NCBI GenBank assembly: GCA_905250025.1
Contig: CAJNOJ010000454.1
Coordinates: 1 to 64,000, forward strand
Reading direction: 5' to 3'
DNA length: 64,000 bases
Source: Adineta ricciae
Lineage: Eukaryota; Rotifera; Eurotatoria; Adinetida; Adinetidae
In this document: in pieces, positions 50,054 through 62,095 of the stretch
Position numbering within the stretch: position 1 is the stretch's first letter
Layout of the letters: each line of letters opens with the position of its first letter
Program-made: the position numbers and the translations under genes
Notes under the pieces: generated by a model
Databases searched by the model: none
The model's input: only the letters and a program-made list of their open reading frames with translations
Told to the model about the DNA's origin: nothing

Positions 50054-50494
50054 TTAATGTTCGACCCAAACCTTTACATTTTCCCAATGGCCAGACCTTT
50101 TACCACATATACCAACACAACAGAGAAGAACAAGCACACCAATTACGATACCAACAATAGCACTGCCCGAAAGTGATGATGGTGATGGTGAATCTGTAGT
50201 TGTAGTATAATAAAACGTAGCAGTAGCAACTTTTCCTATTGCTACTCTAGTTCTATTAGTTAGATCTGTAATTTTCATTTCATGCATATCAGAAATCGAT
50301 GGCGTATTGCTTTGATATGATGATGAGACGCTTGATTGAGTTGACACATCAAAACTCGTCTGTTCATTTGTTTTGAAAGTTGGCATGGTGTTAACCAATG
50401 TGAAGGAAAACACATCTGAAACATTCAGTTGAAAAGACATCTATGAATGAGCATCGCACATAAAGGATTTCTCACATAGAAATATCAGCACCAT
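50054..50494 (-). CDS. Miniature single-pass membrane protein 3, block B
   Basis: Exons 50494-50476 and 50415-50054 give 126 aa. Matches 43771-44214: same signal peptide and TM region (SAIVGIVIGVLVLLCCVGIC), with many replacements in the Thr-rich ectodomain (RTRVAIGKVATATFYYTT). The tail ends SGHWENVKVWVEH, so the last Asp is His. Intact. Confidence 0.66.
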
Positions 50495-51012
50495 CTGTTT
50501 ACTGTCACTATGAAATACGATTGTTGTTGCAAATGAGAGTGTAATGGTATATTTGAAAATACTCGTACATCTGTGGCTTTTTATACCTGATTGAGGGTGA
50601 CTCACATACATAGGTAAGTACCAATTGTAGAAGCAGAGACGGTGATGTCCTGCTGATTACGTGGGAGAATTTTAAAGAAAGGATATAATTTCAATTAATA
50701 AACATGGATTTTTCCCGGTTTTTTTTTGTTATTATATGTCAGACTTTCACCTACGTACAGTCTTTGTAGAATCGAATTCAACAAAAGCATGACTTTATTG
50801 TTGTTAAAAATCTGTGGACCAGTGGTTGAATTAAATTTTCTGCATATTTTCTCACGAAAGCAACATGTAACTCGATTGTTGCCTTCAAAAATTGACGATA
50901 ATCTATTCAGATAAAATAAAGTAGCATTCACACAAAAATATAAACGACAATGAATAGTTAATTTCATCGAACTTTATTAAAAGAATACTCAGACGTCTAT
51001 TAGCTCATCCAA

Positions 51013-51345
51013 TCACATATTTTGATTGAGTTCTTCGTCATGTGTTGGCAGCGTATTGTTGCTCGAATTTTTCATAAATGTATAATAATCAAGAGTTTTT
51101 AATGACTGGAACGAAGATCGTTGCGAATCTTGAACAAAGGCTGTACATACAGAATCAGCTTGCTTTTCAGCTTCTCGTCGGAGGGAACAGCAAGATAAGC
51201 AAATGGCCATACCAATAATACACAGAACAACAGTTCCGATGATGACTATGATCATCTTGCTAGTATCATTGATTAGTTCAGTTTCAGTATCAATGCATGA
51301 TTGAAATGTTTTCCAACACATCTACGTGTCTGAACACATCAAAAC
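51013..51345 (-). CDS. Miniature membrane protein 4, block B
   Basis: Like 45013-45235 but with the full tail: after FVQDSQ it runs RSSFQSLKTLDYYTFMKNSSNNTLPTHDEELNQNM (shown for the start only: RSSFQSLKTLDYY). TM helix MIIVIIGTVVLCIIGMAICL and CCSLRREAEKQAD are identical. Just upstream of the Cys of CIDTETE a 4-bp deletion relative to block A changes the frame, so this copy may have lost its start. Each block thus has a different lesion in this gene. Confidence 0.42.
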
Positions 51346-51692
51346 TTGTTCTTGGGAAATCATGATATGTGAAGCTTTTTCACCAGAACACTCCCACATG
51401 CTCGTATCCTAAATACAGTTGTAATCTACTTTAAGAAAGAATACATATTTTGAACAAGTTGTCTTGCAGTACATAAACTATCTTACAGTCTACTCTGGGT
51501 GGTACTGCCCTATTTAACGAGGAAAAACTAATATTTCCACGTTATAGGCACACACGATATATCATCTATAACAGTTAAAGTACATACAGCCGCGACGCCA
51601 AATATGGCTTTCTGTACAACTTCAATAACATTTCAGACTATAATAGGCAATTCGTAGGCGAAATGAGTCAGGTTTAGTAGGGGGTTAATTGT

Positions 51693-52549
51693 ATGCGTCT
51701 ATCACATTCTCTTTCTTGTGTCAATATTATTGCACCACATCATGTAAGAAATGAAGTAAAAATTTTGCAATATATATATGTACAAATACATTCTCAATTA
51801 CGTCGTTTACAGATGACAACGTTCGGTGGTAAAGTAACGAAGCGTGATGTATATTTGCCGAATTCTGAGGATGAAGGTAAACTAGCTTTTATTATATTCA
51901 ATGTCTTTACTCCTGATGAATGTCAACAGTGGATTGAATTGAGTGAACAACGTGGTTATAGTCCAGCGACAGTTAATGTGGGTGCTGCTGAGTTAGTGCT
52001 GATGACAGATTTTCGAAACAGTGGTCGGTGTATTATTGATGATGCATCAATGGCAAATACGCTTTTTCAAAGACTCGAACAATTCCTTCCTAAAACATGG
52101 AAGAATTTTGAACTAGTCGGGCTCAACGAACGATTACGATTTCTTCGGTATGAACCAGGTCAATTCTTTGAAGCTCACATGGGTAAATATCTTAACGAAA
52201 GTATAGAATAGCGTCTAGATATTCTTCATTTCATAGATGGTGAATATCATCGTCCCGATGGATCAGGTGAACAAAGTTTCATAGTAAATATCTATTTTTT
52301 CGATTCAAAGTTCATTACTTATTTTGGTCTTTTTTATAGACCATCCAACTTTATTTAAACGAAGGCTACAAGGGTGGTGAAACTACATTTATTCACTACT
52401 CCGACGCACACAAAAATGTTCGGTGCATACCACGCACAGGAATGGTCCTTGTCTTCGAGCATCGACTACTACATGAAGGTTCAACACTGATCGAAGGACG
52501 AAAATACACGGTTCGCACGGATGTCATGTATCGACCCAAAAACAAATGA
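51693..52549 (+). CDS. Prolyl 4-hydroxylase-like 2OG-Fe(II) oxygenase
   Basis: Four exons, 51693-51743, 51813-52182, 52237-52283 and 52340-52549, give 225 aa. The P4Hc fold is clear: RFLRYEPGQFFEAHMD, where the iron-binding H-x-D pair (H139, D141) is completed only across the 54-bp intron. RRPDGSGEQSFITIQLYLN-type sequence follows (here GEYHRPDGSGEQSFI), then GGETTF, RTGMVLVFEH, and LLHEGSTLIEGRKYTVRTDV with the distal His and the Lys that holds 2-oxoglutarate. No signal peptide, so probably cytosolic or nuclear, unlike collagen P4H. Translation might start at 51813 (MTTFGG) instead. The gene lies tail to tail with an F-box gene, 7 bp from its stop. Confidence 0.85.
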
Positions 52550-52556
52550 CACTTTT

Positions 52557-52926
52557 TTAATCTCCCCACCATAAATAAAAGTTTTTATCGATGATTTTGA
52601 TGGAATAGTCATCGAAAACTCCATGTGCTTTGATCTGATCTTTCCAATATGTCATCCAATCTTGATACACCTCTCGAATGCACAACGAAAATAGGCGAAG
52701 AGTTGCATCGTTGATTTCTGACAGGAGATAATGCACAGTAGCATCCAGTGATCGCTCAGATCGGCCAATAGAAATGTATTGAACTCGAGGACAGAGATGA
52801 ACTAATACTTCCATCATCTTTTTCGTATAACGAGACGTAATGGTGATAGTTTTAATTCGATTTTCTTGCGAAACTAACTGAAAATCTTCACTTTCCACCA
52901 ACGACAGCAAGTTCTTCGGAGATTTT
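52557..52926 (-). CDS. F-box gene, 3' end only (cut by gap)
   Basis: Last 122 codons or so of an F-box protein identical in layout to 53386-55228, ending FYLWWGD. The N at 52927 removes the rest. Allelic or duplicate copy. Confidence 0.7.
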
Positions 52927-52927
52927 N
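52927..52927. other. Assembly gap (single N)
   Basis: About 830 bp before it (52098-52926) recur right after it (52928-53757). Confidence 0.95.
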
Positions 52928-53378
52928 GGAAGAATTTTGAACTAGTCGGGCTCAACGAACGATTACGCTTTCTTCGATATGAACCAGGACAATTCTTTGA
53001 AGCTCACATGGGTAAATGTCTTGACGAAAGTATAGAATAGCGTCTAGACATTCTTCATTTCATAGATGGTGAATATCATCGTCCCGATGGATCAGGTGAA
53101 CAAAGTTTCATAGTAAATATCTATTTTTTCGATTCAAAGTTCATTACTTATTTTGGCCTCTTTTATAGACCATCCAGCTTTATTTAAACGAAGGCTACAA
53201 GGGTGGTGAAACTACATTTATTCACTACTCTGATGCACAGAGAAATGTTCGGTGCATACCACGCACAGGAATGGTCCTTGTCTTCGAGCATCGACTACTA
53301 CATGAAGGTTCCACACTGATCGAAGGACGAAAATACACGGTTCGCACGGATGTCATGTATCGACCCAAAAACAAATGA
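52928..53378 (+). CDS. 2OG-Fe(II) oxygenase, 3' part (cut by gap)
   Basis: Copies 52098-52549: end of exon 2, both small introns and the last two exons, including the H-x-D completed across the intron and LLHEGSTLIEGRKYTVRTDV. Few silent or conservative differences (AHKNVR against AQRNVR). Its start lies beyond the gap at 52927. Confidence 0.7.
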
Positions 53379-53385
53379 CACTTTT

Positions 53386-55228
53386 TCAATCTCCCCACCA
53401 TAAATAAAAGTTTTTATCGATGATTTTGATGGAATAGTCATTGAAAACTCCATGTGTTTTGATCTGATCTTTCCAATATGTCATCCAATCTTGATACGCC
53501 TCTCGAATGCACAACGAAAATAGGCGAAGAGTTGCATCGTTGATTTCTGACAGGAGATAATGCACAGTAGCATCCAGTGATCGATAGGACGGACCAAGAG
53601 ATATGTATTGAACTCGAGGACAGAGATGAACTAATACTTCCATCATCTTTTTCGTATAACGAGACGTAATGGTGATAGTTTTAATTCGATTTTCTTGCGA
53701 AACTAACTGAAAATCTTCACTTTCCACCAACGACAGCAAGTTGTTCGGAATTTTTTCGATGGATTCCCATGTAATTGTACGTACATTCGGTGCCAGTCGT
53801 AGTAGTTTGATGAATATGTCGAAGTCTTTTTCAATATAATTCATAGTTAATTTTGTCAAGCGTCTGAGATCAAGAATACGGAGCAGCTCGTCGGTTAAGC
53901 ATAATTTTTTATCTGTAAAATTTACATGATTAATGGATAAGTCAGTTGCCTTTGCAAAAAAATATTTCGAACAACAAGAAATTACATCCGGATCGTGTAT
54001 AATGACATGATTAATAGAGTTCGTATCTACCTTGTCATGACATTTGAAATTAGTTACATTGAATCTGGAATCGAGCTCGAAGTATTTCTTTCTAAAAATA
54101 GATATAAATTGCAATCTCAATTGTGTCTATATGTACGTCATACCTATGCAACTGACTAGAACAAAATATCTCGTGTAGGCACGCTTCTGACATTGGTTCA
54201 TGTGTGAAAAATTTTTGTTCCATGTATGCTGCGATTCCAAAAGTGCTCGTATAGATTAATCGGCAGAATTCATATGTCAGGCGGCAGGGCGTTGATTGTC
54301 CATATTCGAAATTGAATGTACTCACATGTGGAATGTATGACTGGATGGACTTCTCCCATGCTTCTCGGTCGCCTATGTTCGGTATTGGCGACACATGTAA
54401 TACACTTATACGATTACAATGCTCTTTTACAAACTGTTCAATACCTTCGAGTGATACACGATCACCAAGTAGTGAAAAATATGTTGAGTCATGAAATATG
54501 ATCTGACAGAAGAGCATGTATCGTACGGGATATTCGTGTTTACGAGTAATAGATAAAAAACGTAGTTTTGGGACGTATGATCGAATTACATTAATTTCAT
54601 CGAAACTATAATTATCCATGATGATGAGACGCTCAATAGGACTCACTGAATTTATTGAAATTGCAGATAGTTTCAATGGAGCATCCGTTTGAAAGTTTAG
54701 TTTGCAAGATTTTAATGCAGGTAATTGAAATACTAAACTGTAAACTGTCGCTTGTTTTCCAACGCCCCCAATATAAATCGATAGCGACACAAGATTTGGT
54801 GCAGATGCTAAGGTAATGAGAACACTTTCCAAACGCTCCCATTCAATGTTACCTAAAGTCAAGGTTTGCAGTTGCGAACATTGTGAAATAGTAAAATAAT
54901 CAATGACGAATGGATTGAATAAATAGAGAGATCGAATTCGATGTTGATGATGCGAGATCATATCGTTGAAAGAGCGTTCAAATATTGTTTTTGATGCTGA
55001 TGACATTCCGATTCGAAGTGAGAGATTGGCATTTAAACAGAGATATTGGAGGCGTTGATTGAGTGAAAAGAAGCTTTGATGGAGTTGCTGAGCATCAAGA
55101 TGATCAAAGATTTCGTAGATGAGTTCATTGGCTAAGTGTTCGAATCGAGCGATGGGAAAATCTTGTTTGAATTTCTTTTTTTCGGCATTATCGACTGTCG
55201 ACGTAGAATGTCGTTTGTTTACATTCAT
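53386..55228 (-). CDS. F-box protein with LRR-like C-terminal region
   Basis: Exons 55228-54144 and 54091-53386 give 596 aa. After a basic start (KKKFKQDFP) comes an F-box at about residues 28-72 (FEHLANELIYEIFDHL, FFSLNQRLQYLC), which would bind Skp1 in an SCF ubiquitin ligase. The remainder has repeating 'L..L.L.....' units (QLQTLTLGNIEW, NLVSLSI, KLRFLSITR, HVSTFNF), a divergent leucine-rich solenoid that would select substrates. The end is FYLWWGD. The single 52-bp intron is shared by all family members in the window. Intact; tail to tail with the oxygenase. Confidence 0.82.
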
Positions 55229-55339
55229 TCTTGGACGAAATTTATTTCATTTTGAACGCTGACTTTTATACTCACAAATAAAATTGAATTGCACAACGTG
55301 GTGTAATTACAAATACTAAAAGCAGAACAGAAAGCTTTT

Positions 55340-55445
55340 CCATATAATCATGTGCTCATACCAAAACAGGCGATGTATCTTTCTAAATATTGTAACAAAA
55401 TATGCTACTATGAGCCGAATGACAGCTGACAAACACCGACTGAAA
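55340..55445 (-). pseudogene. Relic of the 2-TM Cys-rich module C-terminus
   Basis: On the minus strand about 55436-55375 reads CLSAVIRLIVAYFVTIFRKI, matching GLSTVIRFIVPYFVSMIRNI at the end of the three-module gene (about 58120-58180). Only this last TM segment is left, upstream of an F-box gene. The same relic is at about 62990-63060. Confidence 0.55.
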
Positions 55446-55739
55446 AATGTACTTGACTTAGATTGGCAGAAACTTCAAAGTTGTTATGTATATATTGTTC
55501 AAAATCTACGTGGAAATTATATTGATGCCCCTGGTTATTAGTACTTGTTGATGAAGGAAAGTGATGTTGAAATGACATCATGGTGAGTCCTACTTGTGAA
55601 CTATCTTGATGAATGTTATATCTATCAATTTTCTCTAATACCTTAAGAGAAATCTGTGAGGAGTTAGAGAACATTTTGACTTCATCAAACACCTTTTTCA
55701 CTAGATTTAACTTTCACTTCATTATAGACTATTAACTCT

Positions 55740-55890
55740 ATCTATAGGTGTAGGTTACAGTGATGTTGAAACTACATTTATTCATTACTCTCAGACACAG
55801 GAATGGTCCTCGTGTTCGAGCATTGTCTGCTACATGAAGACTAAAAACTGTTCGCACTGATGTCATGTATCGACTTAAAAACAAGTGACA
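55740..55890 (+). pseudogene. Relic of the oxygenase last exon
   Basis: After an acceptor-like TATAG, the sequence still resembles the oxygenase end: GTTGAAACTACATTTATTCA (VETTFIHYS), then GGAATGGTCCTCGTGTTCGA and GATGTCATGTATCGACTTAA, with internal deletions that remove the distal His/Lys region. It lies next to the F-box stop exactly as in the intact pair. Another copy is at about 63350-63485. Confidence 0.65.
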
Positions 55891-55895
55891 CTTGT

Positions 55896-57679
55896 TTAAT
55901 CATTCCACCATAAATAAAAGTTCTTATCAATGACTTTGATCGAATAGTCATTGAAAACACCCTCTGATTCGATTTGATTTTTCCAATATGCCATCCAATT
56001 TGAACATGCTCGTCGAACGCACAGCGAAAACAGACGAAGAGTAGCACCATTGATTTCTGACAGGAGATAATGCACAGTAGCATCCAGTGATCGCTCAGAT
56101 CGGCCAATAGAAATGTATTGAACTCGAGGACAGAGATGAACTAATACTTCCATCATTTTCTTTGTATAATCATGCGTAATTATAATGGTTTTAACTTGAT
56201 TTTGCTTTGATAAGAGTTGAAAATTTTGTCTCTTTTCTAGCGAAGTAATATTTTTTGGTGTTTTTTCGATGGATACCCATTTGATTGTATGAACATTTGG
56301 TGATAACCGTAGTAATTTGATAAATATCTCAAATTCTTGGTCAATCTGTCTCATAGATAAGTTCGTTAGTTGACTGAGGGAAAGAATACGGGGCAAATCT
56401 TTGATTATGTGTGATTTGTCTGTAGTATTTTTATCGTCAATTGTTAATTCCGTTGTCTTTGAGAAATATCGCGTACATTGATGAACTTTTGTCAGATCAT
56501 TGATCAATAAATGACGAATAGAATCAGTATCTACTTTGTCATGACATTCGAAAGTAGTTGTAGCGAATTTACTATCTATTCGGAAATCTTTATGTCTAAA
56601 AATAGACAAAATATTATCGATTTTATATACATATATATTTAAATAGCATACTTGTTTAATGGACAAGAAGAAACTATTTCGTGTAGAGACACTTCAGACA
56701 TTGGTTCATGAGTAAAAAAGTATTGTTTTGTTTCTGATGTAATCATAAAAGAGCGATCGCGAATGTATTGATAGAGTTCGTCTGTTAAACGGCAGGCTAT
56801 TGATTTGTCGTGTGTAAAATTGACGGTACTAACATATGGAATATGTGACAGGATGGACTTTTCCCATGTCTGTAAATCGTTCACACCTGCCACCGGCGTA
56901 ACATCCAAGACGCGTATGCGATTCGAATGTTGTCTGACGAAGGCTTCAACATTTCCCAGTGACCAACGATTTCCTATCAGCAAAATACGTGCTGAGTCAT
57001 TAAACAAGTAACGTAGTTTTGGAACGTATGGAAGAATCATATTGATATCATCAAAACTGTAATTATCAATGATAATTAATCGTTCAATCGGACTTGTTGA
57101 GTTTGTTGAAACCGATAAGGAGTTCAATGGCGAATTTGTTTGAAAGTTTAGTTTGCAGTATTTCAACGCAGGAAATTGAAATATCAAGCTGTAGATCGTT
57201 GTTTGTACCCTACCATCTCCAATACACATCGATAATGACAGAACACTTGATACAGACACCAAAGTAGTGAGAAGAATTTCCAGACGCTCCCACCCAATGT
57301 TACCTAGAGCTAACGTTTCCAGTTGAGAACATTGTGACAAGGTAAAGTAATCGATGACGAACGGATTGTAGAGATAGAGCGATCGAATCTGATGTTGATG
57401 ATGCACGATAATATCATCGAAATAGCGTTCGAATGTCGTTTTCGACGATGATGCCATTCCGATTCGAAGAGAAAGATTTGCATGTAGACAGAGATGTCGG
57501 AGGCGTGCATTGAGTGAAAAGAAAGATTGATGAAGGTCATGAACGTCGAGATAATCGAAGATTTCGTAGATGAGTTCATTTGCCAAATGTTCGAAACGAG
57601 TGACGGGATAGTTTTGTTTGGATTTCTTTTTCTTTTTATCGTCGACAGTCGATGCACGAGGTCGTTTGTTCTTACTCAT
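55896..57679 (-). CDS. F-box protein, second family member
   Basis: Exons 57679-56652 and 56595-55896 give 575 aa. F-box at about residues 27-70 (FEHLANELIYEIFDYL, FFSLNARLRHLC) after a Lys-rich start; LRR-like remainder; end FYLWWND. Same intron position as 53386-55228, but the sequence is clearly diverged in the middle, and a stretch present in the other protein (RKHEYPVRYMLFCQIIF) is missing after PKLRYL. A true paralogue rather than an allele. Intact. Confidence 0.82.
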
Positions 57680-58094
57680 CTCTATAGTATAATGCTGACA
57701 CCTGTTGACTATCGAACAATATAGAATAAACTCTAAAAGGTCGAACAGAATAATAAAAATCGTTTTTCAATAACAGCTATCACTGAGATATCGATTGTAG
57801 ATAACTACGTGTAACTTTGACAAAGAATTTTAACTATTGGTCAAACACCGATTGACAAACAATCAATACACTTTATTTCTTCGTAAGATGAGTCTGTATT
57901 TAAACATGTTTTCAATATAATTTAGGAAACTTACTTCGCTCAAACTGAGTAGAGAAAAAGGATCAACGCAACACTGAAAGAATATGTTTTATTAAATTTC
58001 AGTCGTTAGTTTTATACGCAAATATAAAAATGAATTGCTCAATCTCATGCAATTACATTCTATAAAAGGAAAACTATTAGCAAATAGAAGAGCT
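57680..58094. other. Intergenic
   Basis: Between an F-box start and the three-module gene's stop, both on the minus strand; no gene seen. Confidence 0.5.
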
Positions 58095-61000
58095 TTATGT
58101 ACAAATACGACGACGGATATTTCTAATCATTGAAACAAAATATGGTACGATGAATCGAATAACAGTAGATAAGCCAGCATATACACTTAAGAATACTGTC
58201 AACAATTCGAACACATCGAATCGGTAGTAGTATTTATAAGTGCAAGAACTGGGAGCACAGCTGTTGAAAAATCTTTCATAAGAAACATTACTCATCCATG
58301 ATTCAATAAACAATTCGTAGGCGATTGTTTCGATTGTATCATCGATATTGAATCGTGTCAATGAGGAGTTCAGTTGAATAACTTCATCTGTACCATTGAA
58401 AACGAGGTTCAGATCAGCAAGATACATGAATGTATAATATCGGTAGTCATCAATACATGTTCTGAAATAAAAACACGATAATGATGATAGAAGTACTGTT
58501 TCAAGTGAATAACAGCCTAGTTTGAAACCTCTCAACGGCTTAGATGACGAGCCGTTATACATGATTGCTGGCATAGTACAAGTATGCTGAGCAGCACATG
58601 TGCAATTGGTATTTTGTTCGTCATTGAAATAGTAAACAGGTTCAGTACGAAATGTTGCATTTTTCCCTTGACTTGCTTCGTTTATTATAATTTGCCAATT
58701 GAATGGTATTTGACTAAACAAAGCATTTCCTTGTAATATTGTACGAATCAAATTTAATGTACGAGCAAATTCAATCGGTAATTTCTCTTGAAACTGATGG
58801 ATTATTTTATTAGATTCATTAGCAAACTGCTGGCGAGAGATCATTTGCTTGACGAACATGTTCGAATTACGAAATGTGAGAAGACTTTTTTCAATAGTCC
58901 TTTCTGCTAATGTGCACAGCTGTTTCATAACTCGAATGAAAACAGAATTTACATTGCGAAAATCATTTTTATTCGAAAAGCCGGACAAAGGAAGCGGCAT
59001 AGCTAAATCATAATATATGGATTTGTATTCTCGAATAAAATTACACTTGCCTGCTAGGAAAATGTTAACTATTACGTTAGTGGAACACACTTGATGGAAC
59101 GCACCTACGCGTAATTCTTTTATGAAATTATCATAAGGAATTGCGAGATATGCACACGGACAATTGACATTATCGGGATACAAATTTAATAAACGTTCAT
59201 AATCAGCAATCGATGGCGATGGATATGTTTTTGTAACACTTCGTTCGACGACTGCATTGTAAAAGAGTAAAACACCGAGTGAACTCGTAAACAGTAGAAT
59301 ATAAATTCTTGTGTATATTTTTTCAAGTTGTACTCCATTGGTTAATTCTGTTTTGTATAAGTTTAGGTTTGTAATTGAATTGTAAATAACACTGGTGAGG
59401 TGTTTAAAACGAGCGACGAGAGGATCTAATGCTAAAAATGAGATATGCGTCTTAATTCATCGCATACGGTCACTTAACATACTGATTACCTCGATTTTTA
59501 CGATAATCGATAAAGAAGAGAATGACTTTACCGATGCTTGGCACAAATATTCGAAGGATTCTGTTCAGTCCACCGCAAATTGATATGAAAAGAAGCAGAA
59601 GAACAAATGCATCGCGACGCTGCTTAATTGTATATGAACAAGAACTTGGCGCACATGCCTCATAAAACTGTTTAAAATCTGTGTTATTCGTCGTCGATGT
59701 TTCTAGAAACATCTGACGAAGTAAATCTTCCATTGTCTCATTGCGAAATCGAGTTGTCACTGATATATCGAGCTGGTCAAGCTTTGCCAACGATTGCGAG
59801 ACAAGTATTGAAGCATATGTTTCTTGAATTCTATTCAAATACGTTTTGTTATACCACCAAGCGAATGTCGATGCGAAAAATCCATTTAAAGGCATACAAC
59901 CAACTCGCACTTCAGGAAACATGTAGTCGTATCGAACTTGATGAGTACCGTTTGGAAATATAAAATTCCATCCGTAGCAATTGTAATCATCAATTTCAAA
60001 CCCACACCCGCAAAAACCAATCGCATAAACCCTATCCTCATCGATGGTAAACGCTGCCACAAAATAGCCATTTCTGAGATCTAATACACCGTTAACATCG
60101 ATAAAAATATAAAAATTTGTGTTTGTCCCAACCAAAACCTGATTGGTACTTAAACCAACTTGAACCCAGTCGATAGAACGTTGAAAATCATTGAGGATAC
60201 CAGCAATGTATGACTGAATTATAGTTGCTGTTTGTTGTATGAAGAGTGGCGCGGCAAGAGCATGATCATTGATAAATTGCGTATCAGTAAAAATACCTTG
60301 TGCATCTCTTATATGATTATTAGTGAGGGTGCAGAAAATAGCCAAAAGTTCGAAGTAAGAAGTGCCACTAGCGCGAAAATCAGTGAAATATGTCGGAGGT
60401 AATTGAATAGGATCAATAGATGCGATATAATCTAACCAATTTGATGAGATCAAATCACTCGAACATACCTGATGCAATTCAAATGTAACATTCATAAAAG
60501 TTTTGTATGGAATAGACACTTGTTGACAAGGACATTTTAATGCATCGGAGTACGTATCATACAATTGTTGATAAACGTCATAAGTAGGTCGTGGAACGGT
60601 GATAACTTGACTTTGACCAACGAAGAATATGTAAATTCCAACTCCAACAGAGCAAACAATAATCAGCAGAAGAAAGACTCTTGTTAAAAGTTTTTCTCGA
60701 AAAATATTACTAGTTGAACGTAGCGTTTGCGTTTCAAACAGATTTAAATTAATGATATTCTGTGTAATGTAGTTGAATAGTATTCGAACTTGACACAACC
60801 ATGCTATCACTAAAAATAGACTCAAGATGTAATGAAAAGTTAAGTTTTAACTTACATTTATTTTGCCGAATGACCGGTGCATTGCTGCCTGGCGCAACTC
60901 TATTTTTCCGACGTAATATTATCAAGGCAAGCAATGGTGCACTCTGTTTTAATATAAATGATAACCCGCCGAAAATACCAAAGAATGTTGTGAACACGAA

Positions 61001-62094
61001 AAGAACATCAAAACGATGTGCATACGAATACGCACAGTACATCGGTTGACACTGATCATAAAATAGATCAAATCGAATTGTACTGCTCATTTCATCAATC
61101 ATCATTTCATTCAATAGCGTTTCTATAGTTGATTTCATCACAAAATGTTTGTCTGAATCATTCGATAATGGTTTTAGCGTTATCGGTACTGTCTCATGTA
61201 AGAGAGAAATACATGTCTCATTATAATAGCATTCAAATGTAGAAGCAAGTGCACCATCGAGCACTAAACAATCTGAGATCATTCCTGGTACCATAATTAA
61301 ATGATCGTGGCTATCATTAAAAGTAGCAAGATGCGGACACCCTGCAATATTCAAACATGTGCAATTATTATACATTTGTGGCGCCATTTGTGGAACTGGT
61401 TGAAACTGTGTGCCGTCGCCAGCTGAATATTTCATATAGAAATTTGATCCTAAGCCAGATACCATTTGATTTCCACGAAATGTTTGTCGAATAGAACGTA
61501 AATCACGAATGAACGCTGACTGTACCATAGCTATTTGTTTCTTTAAATCTGCATAGACCTGAGCCCGCATAAGATCTTCCGAGATTGCTAATTGACTAAG
61601 AATTTGAGTTGCATCAAAGCCGACGACAACTTCGCTCCATGTTCTATTGCTAATCGTACAAAATCCTGCGATCAACTGCCAGAAAAAGATCAATCTCGTT
61701 CGAAAATCACCTGCCGATATAAACGTTCTATTTTGTGCAGCAAACATCATATCAATCCACGTTTGTTCAACAAACTGACTCGAACATACTTGATGAAATC
61801 GAACTTGAGTGACAACAAACGCATCGTAACCAATTCCGACTTTTGTACACGGGCAATGAATACTGTTCGGATACTTTGATGTTAGTACTAGAAATCGTTC
61901 GAATGACGGTGAGTATTCAATTTTATTCACCAGACGAGTGATCAAAGACGTCGTAATGGTAACTATGATGATAGCTATCGCCAGACAACAAACATAAATA
62001 CGAGTAGCGAGATATTCTTTGCAAGCAGTTTGATCATTGCTCGACGAGTTTTTGTAGAGATTCAACTGTAAAAAAGCTTGCCAGACGCGTCTTA
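58095..62094 (-). CDS. Three-module membrane protein: repeated [TM - Cys-rich ectodomain - TM] units
   Basis: Three exons, 62094(cut)-60856, 60809-59490 and 59431-58095, each about 1.25-1.34 kb, join in frame with phase-1 introns of 46 and 58 bp: about 1,298 aa, 5' end lost at the gap. Each exon encodes one module: a short NLNL(Y/F) lead, a TM helix, CPC plus Y..F, then (F/L)HQVCS(S/T), a long variable ectodomain with N-glycosylation sites, a C.P..C.Y.....R.D motif (CAPSSCSY in two modules), GG(L) and a second TM near the module end. Six TMs in all. Two TMs with a large Cys-rich outside part recall the layout of DEG/ENaC channels, but I see none of that family's signature motifs, and no known domain. 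A multi-subunit-in-one channel or receptor is speculation. Confidence 0.7.
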
Positions 62095-62095
62095 N
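62095..62095. other. Assembly gap (single N)
   Basis: Cuts the three-module gene and an F-box copy; sequence after it repeats 54498 onward. Confidence 0.95.

Larger units (their letters stand above)
46340..51865. repeat. Block B of the 5.5-kb duplicated segment
   Basis: Counterpart of block A (about 40080-45765). It continues past the point where block A is cut and contains the complete oxygenase gene. Confidence 0.9.

Noticed and set aside
58095-59183. Three separate two-TM genes at 58.1-62.1 kb
   Set aside because: Short introns with GT-AG sites and matching phase join them in one frame; the single-gene model needs no start codons in odd places.
60801-61049. Plus-strand frames within the three-module gene (also 59697-59963, 61592-61879)
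   Set aside because: Antisense shadows of long coding exons.
58095-62094. DEG/ENaC channel assignment
   Set aside because: Topology is similar, but none of the family's signature motifs are visible.
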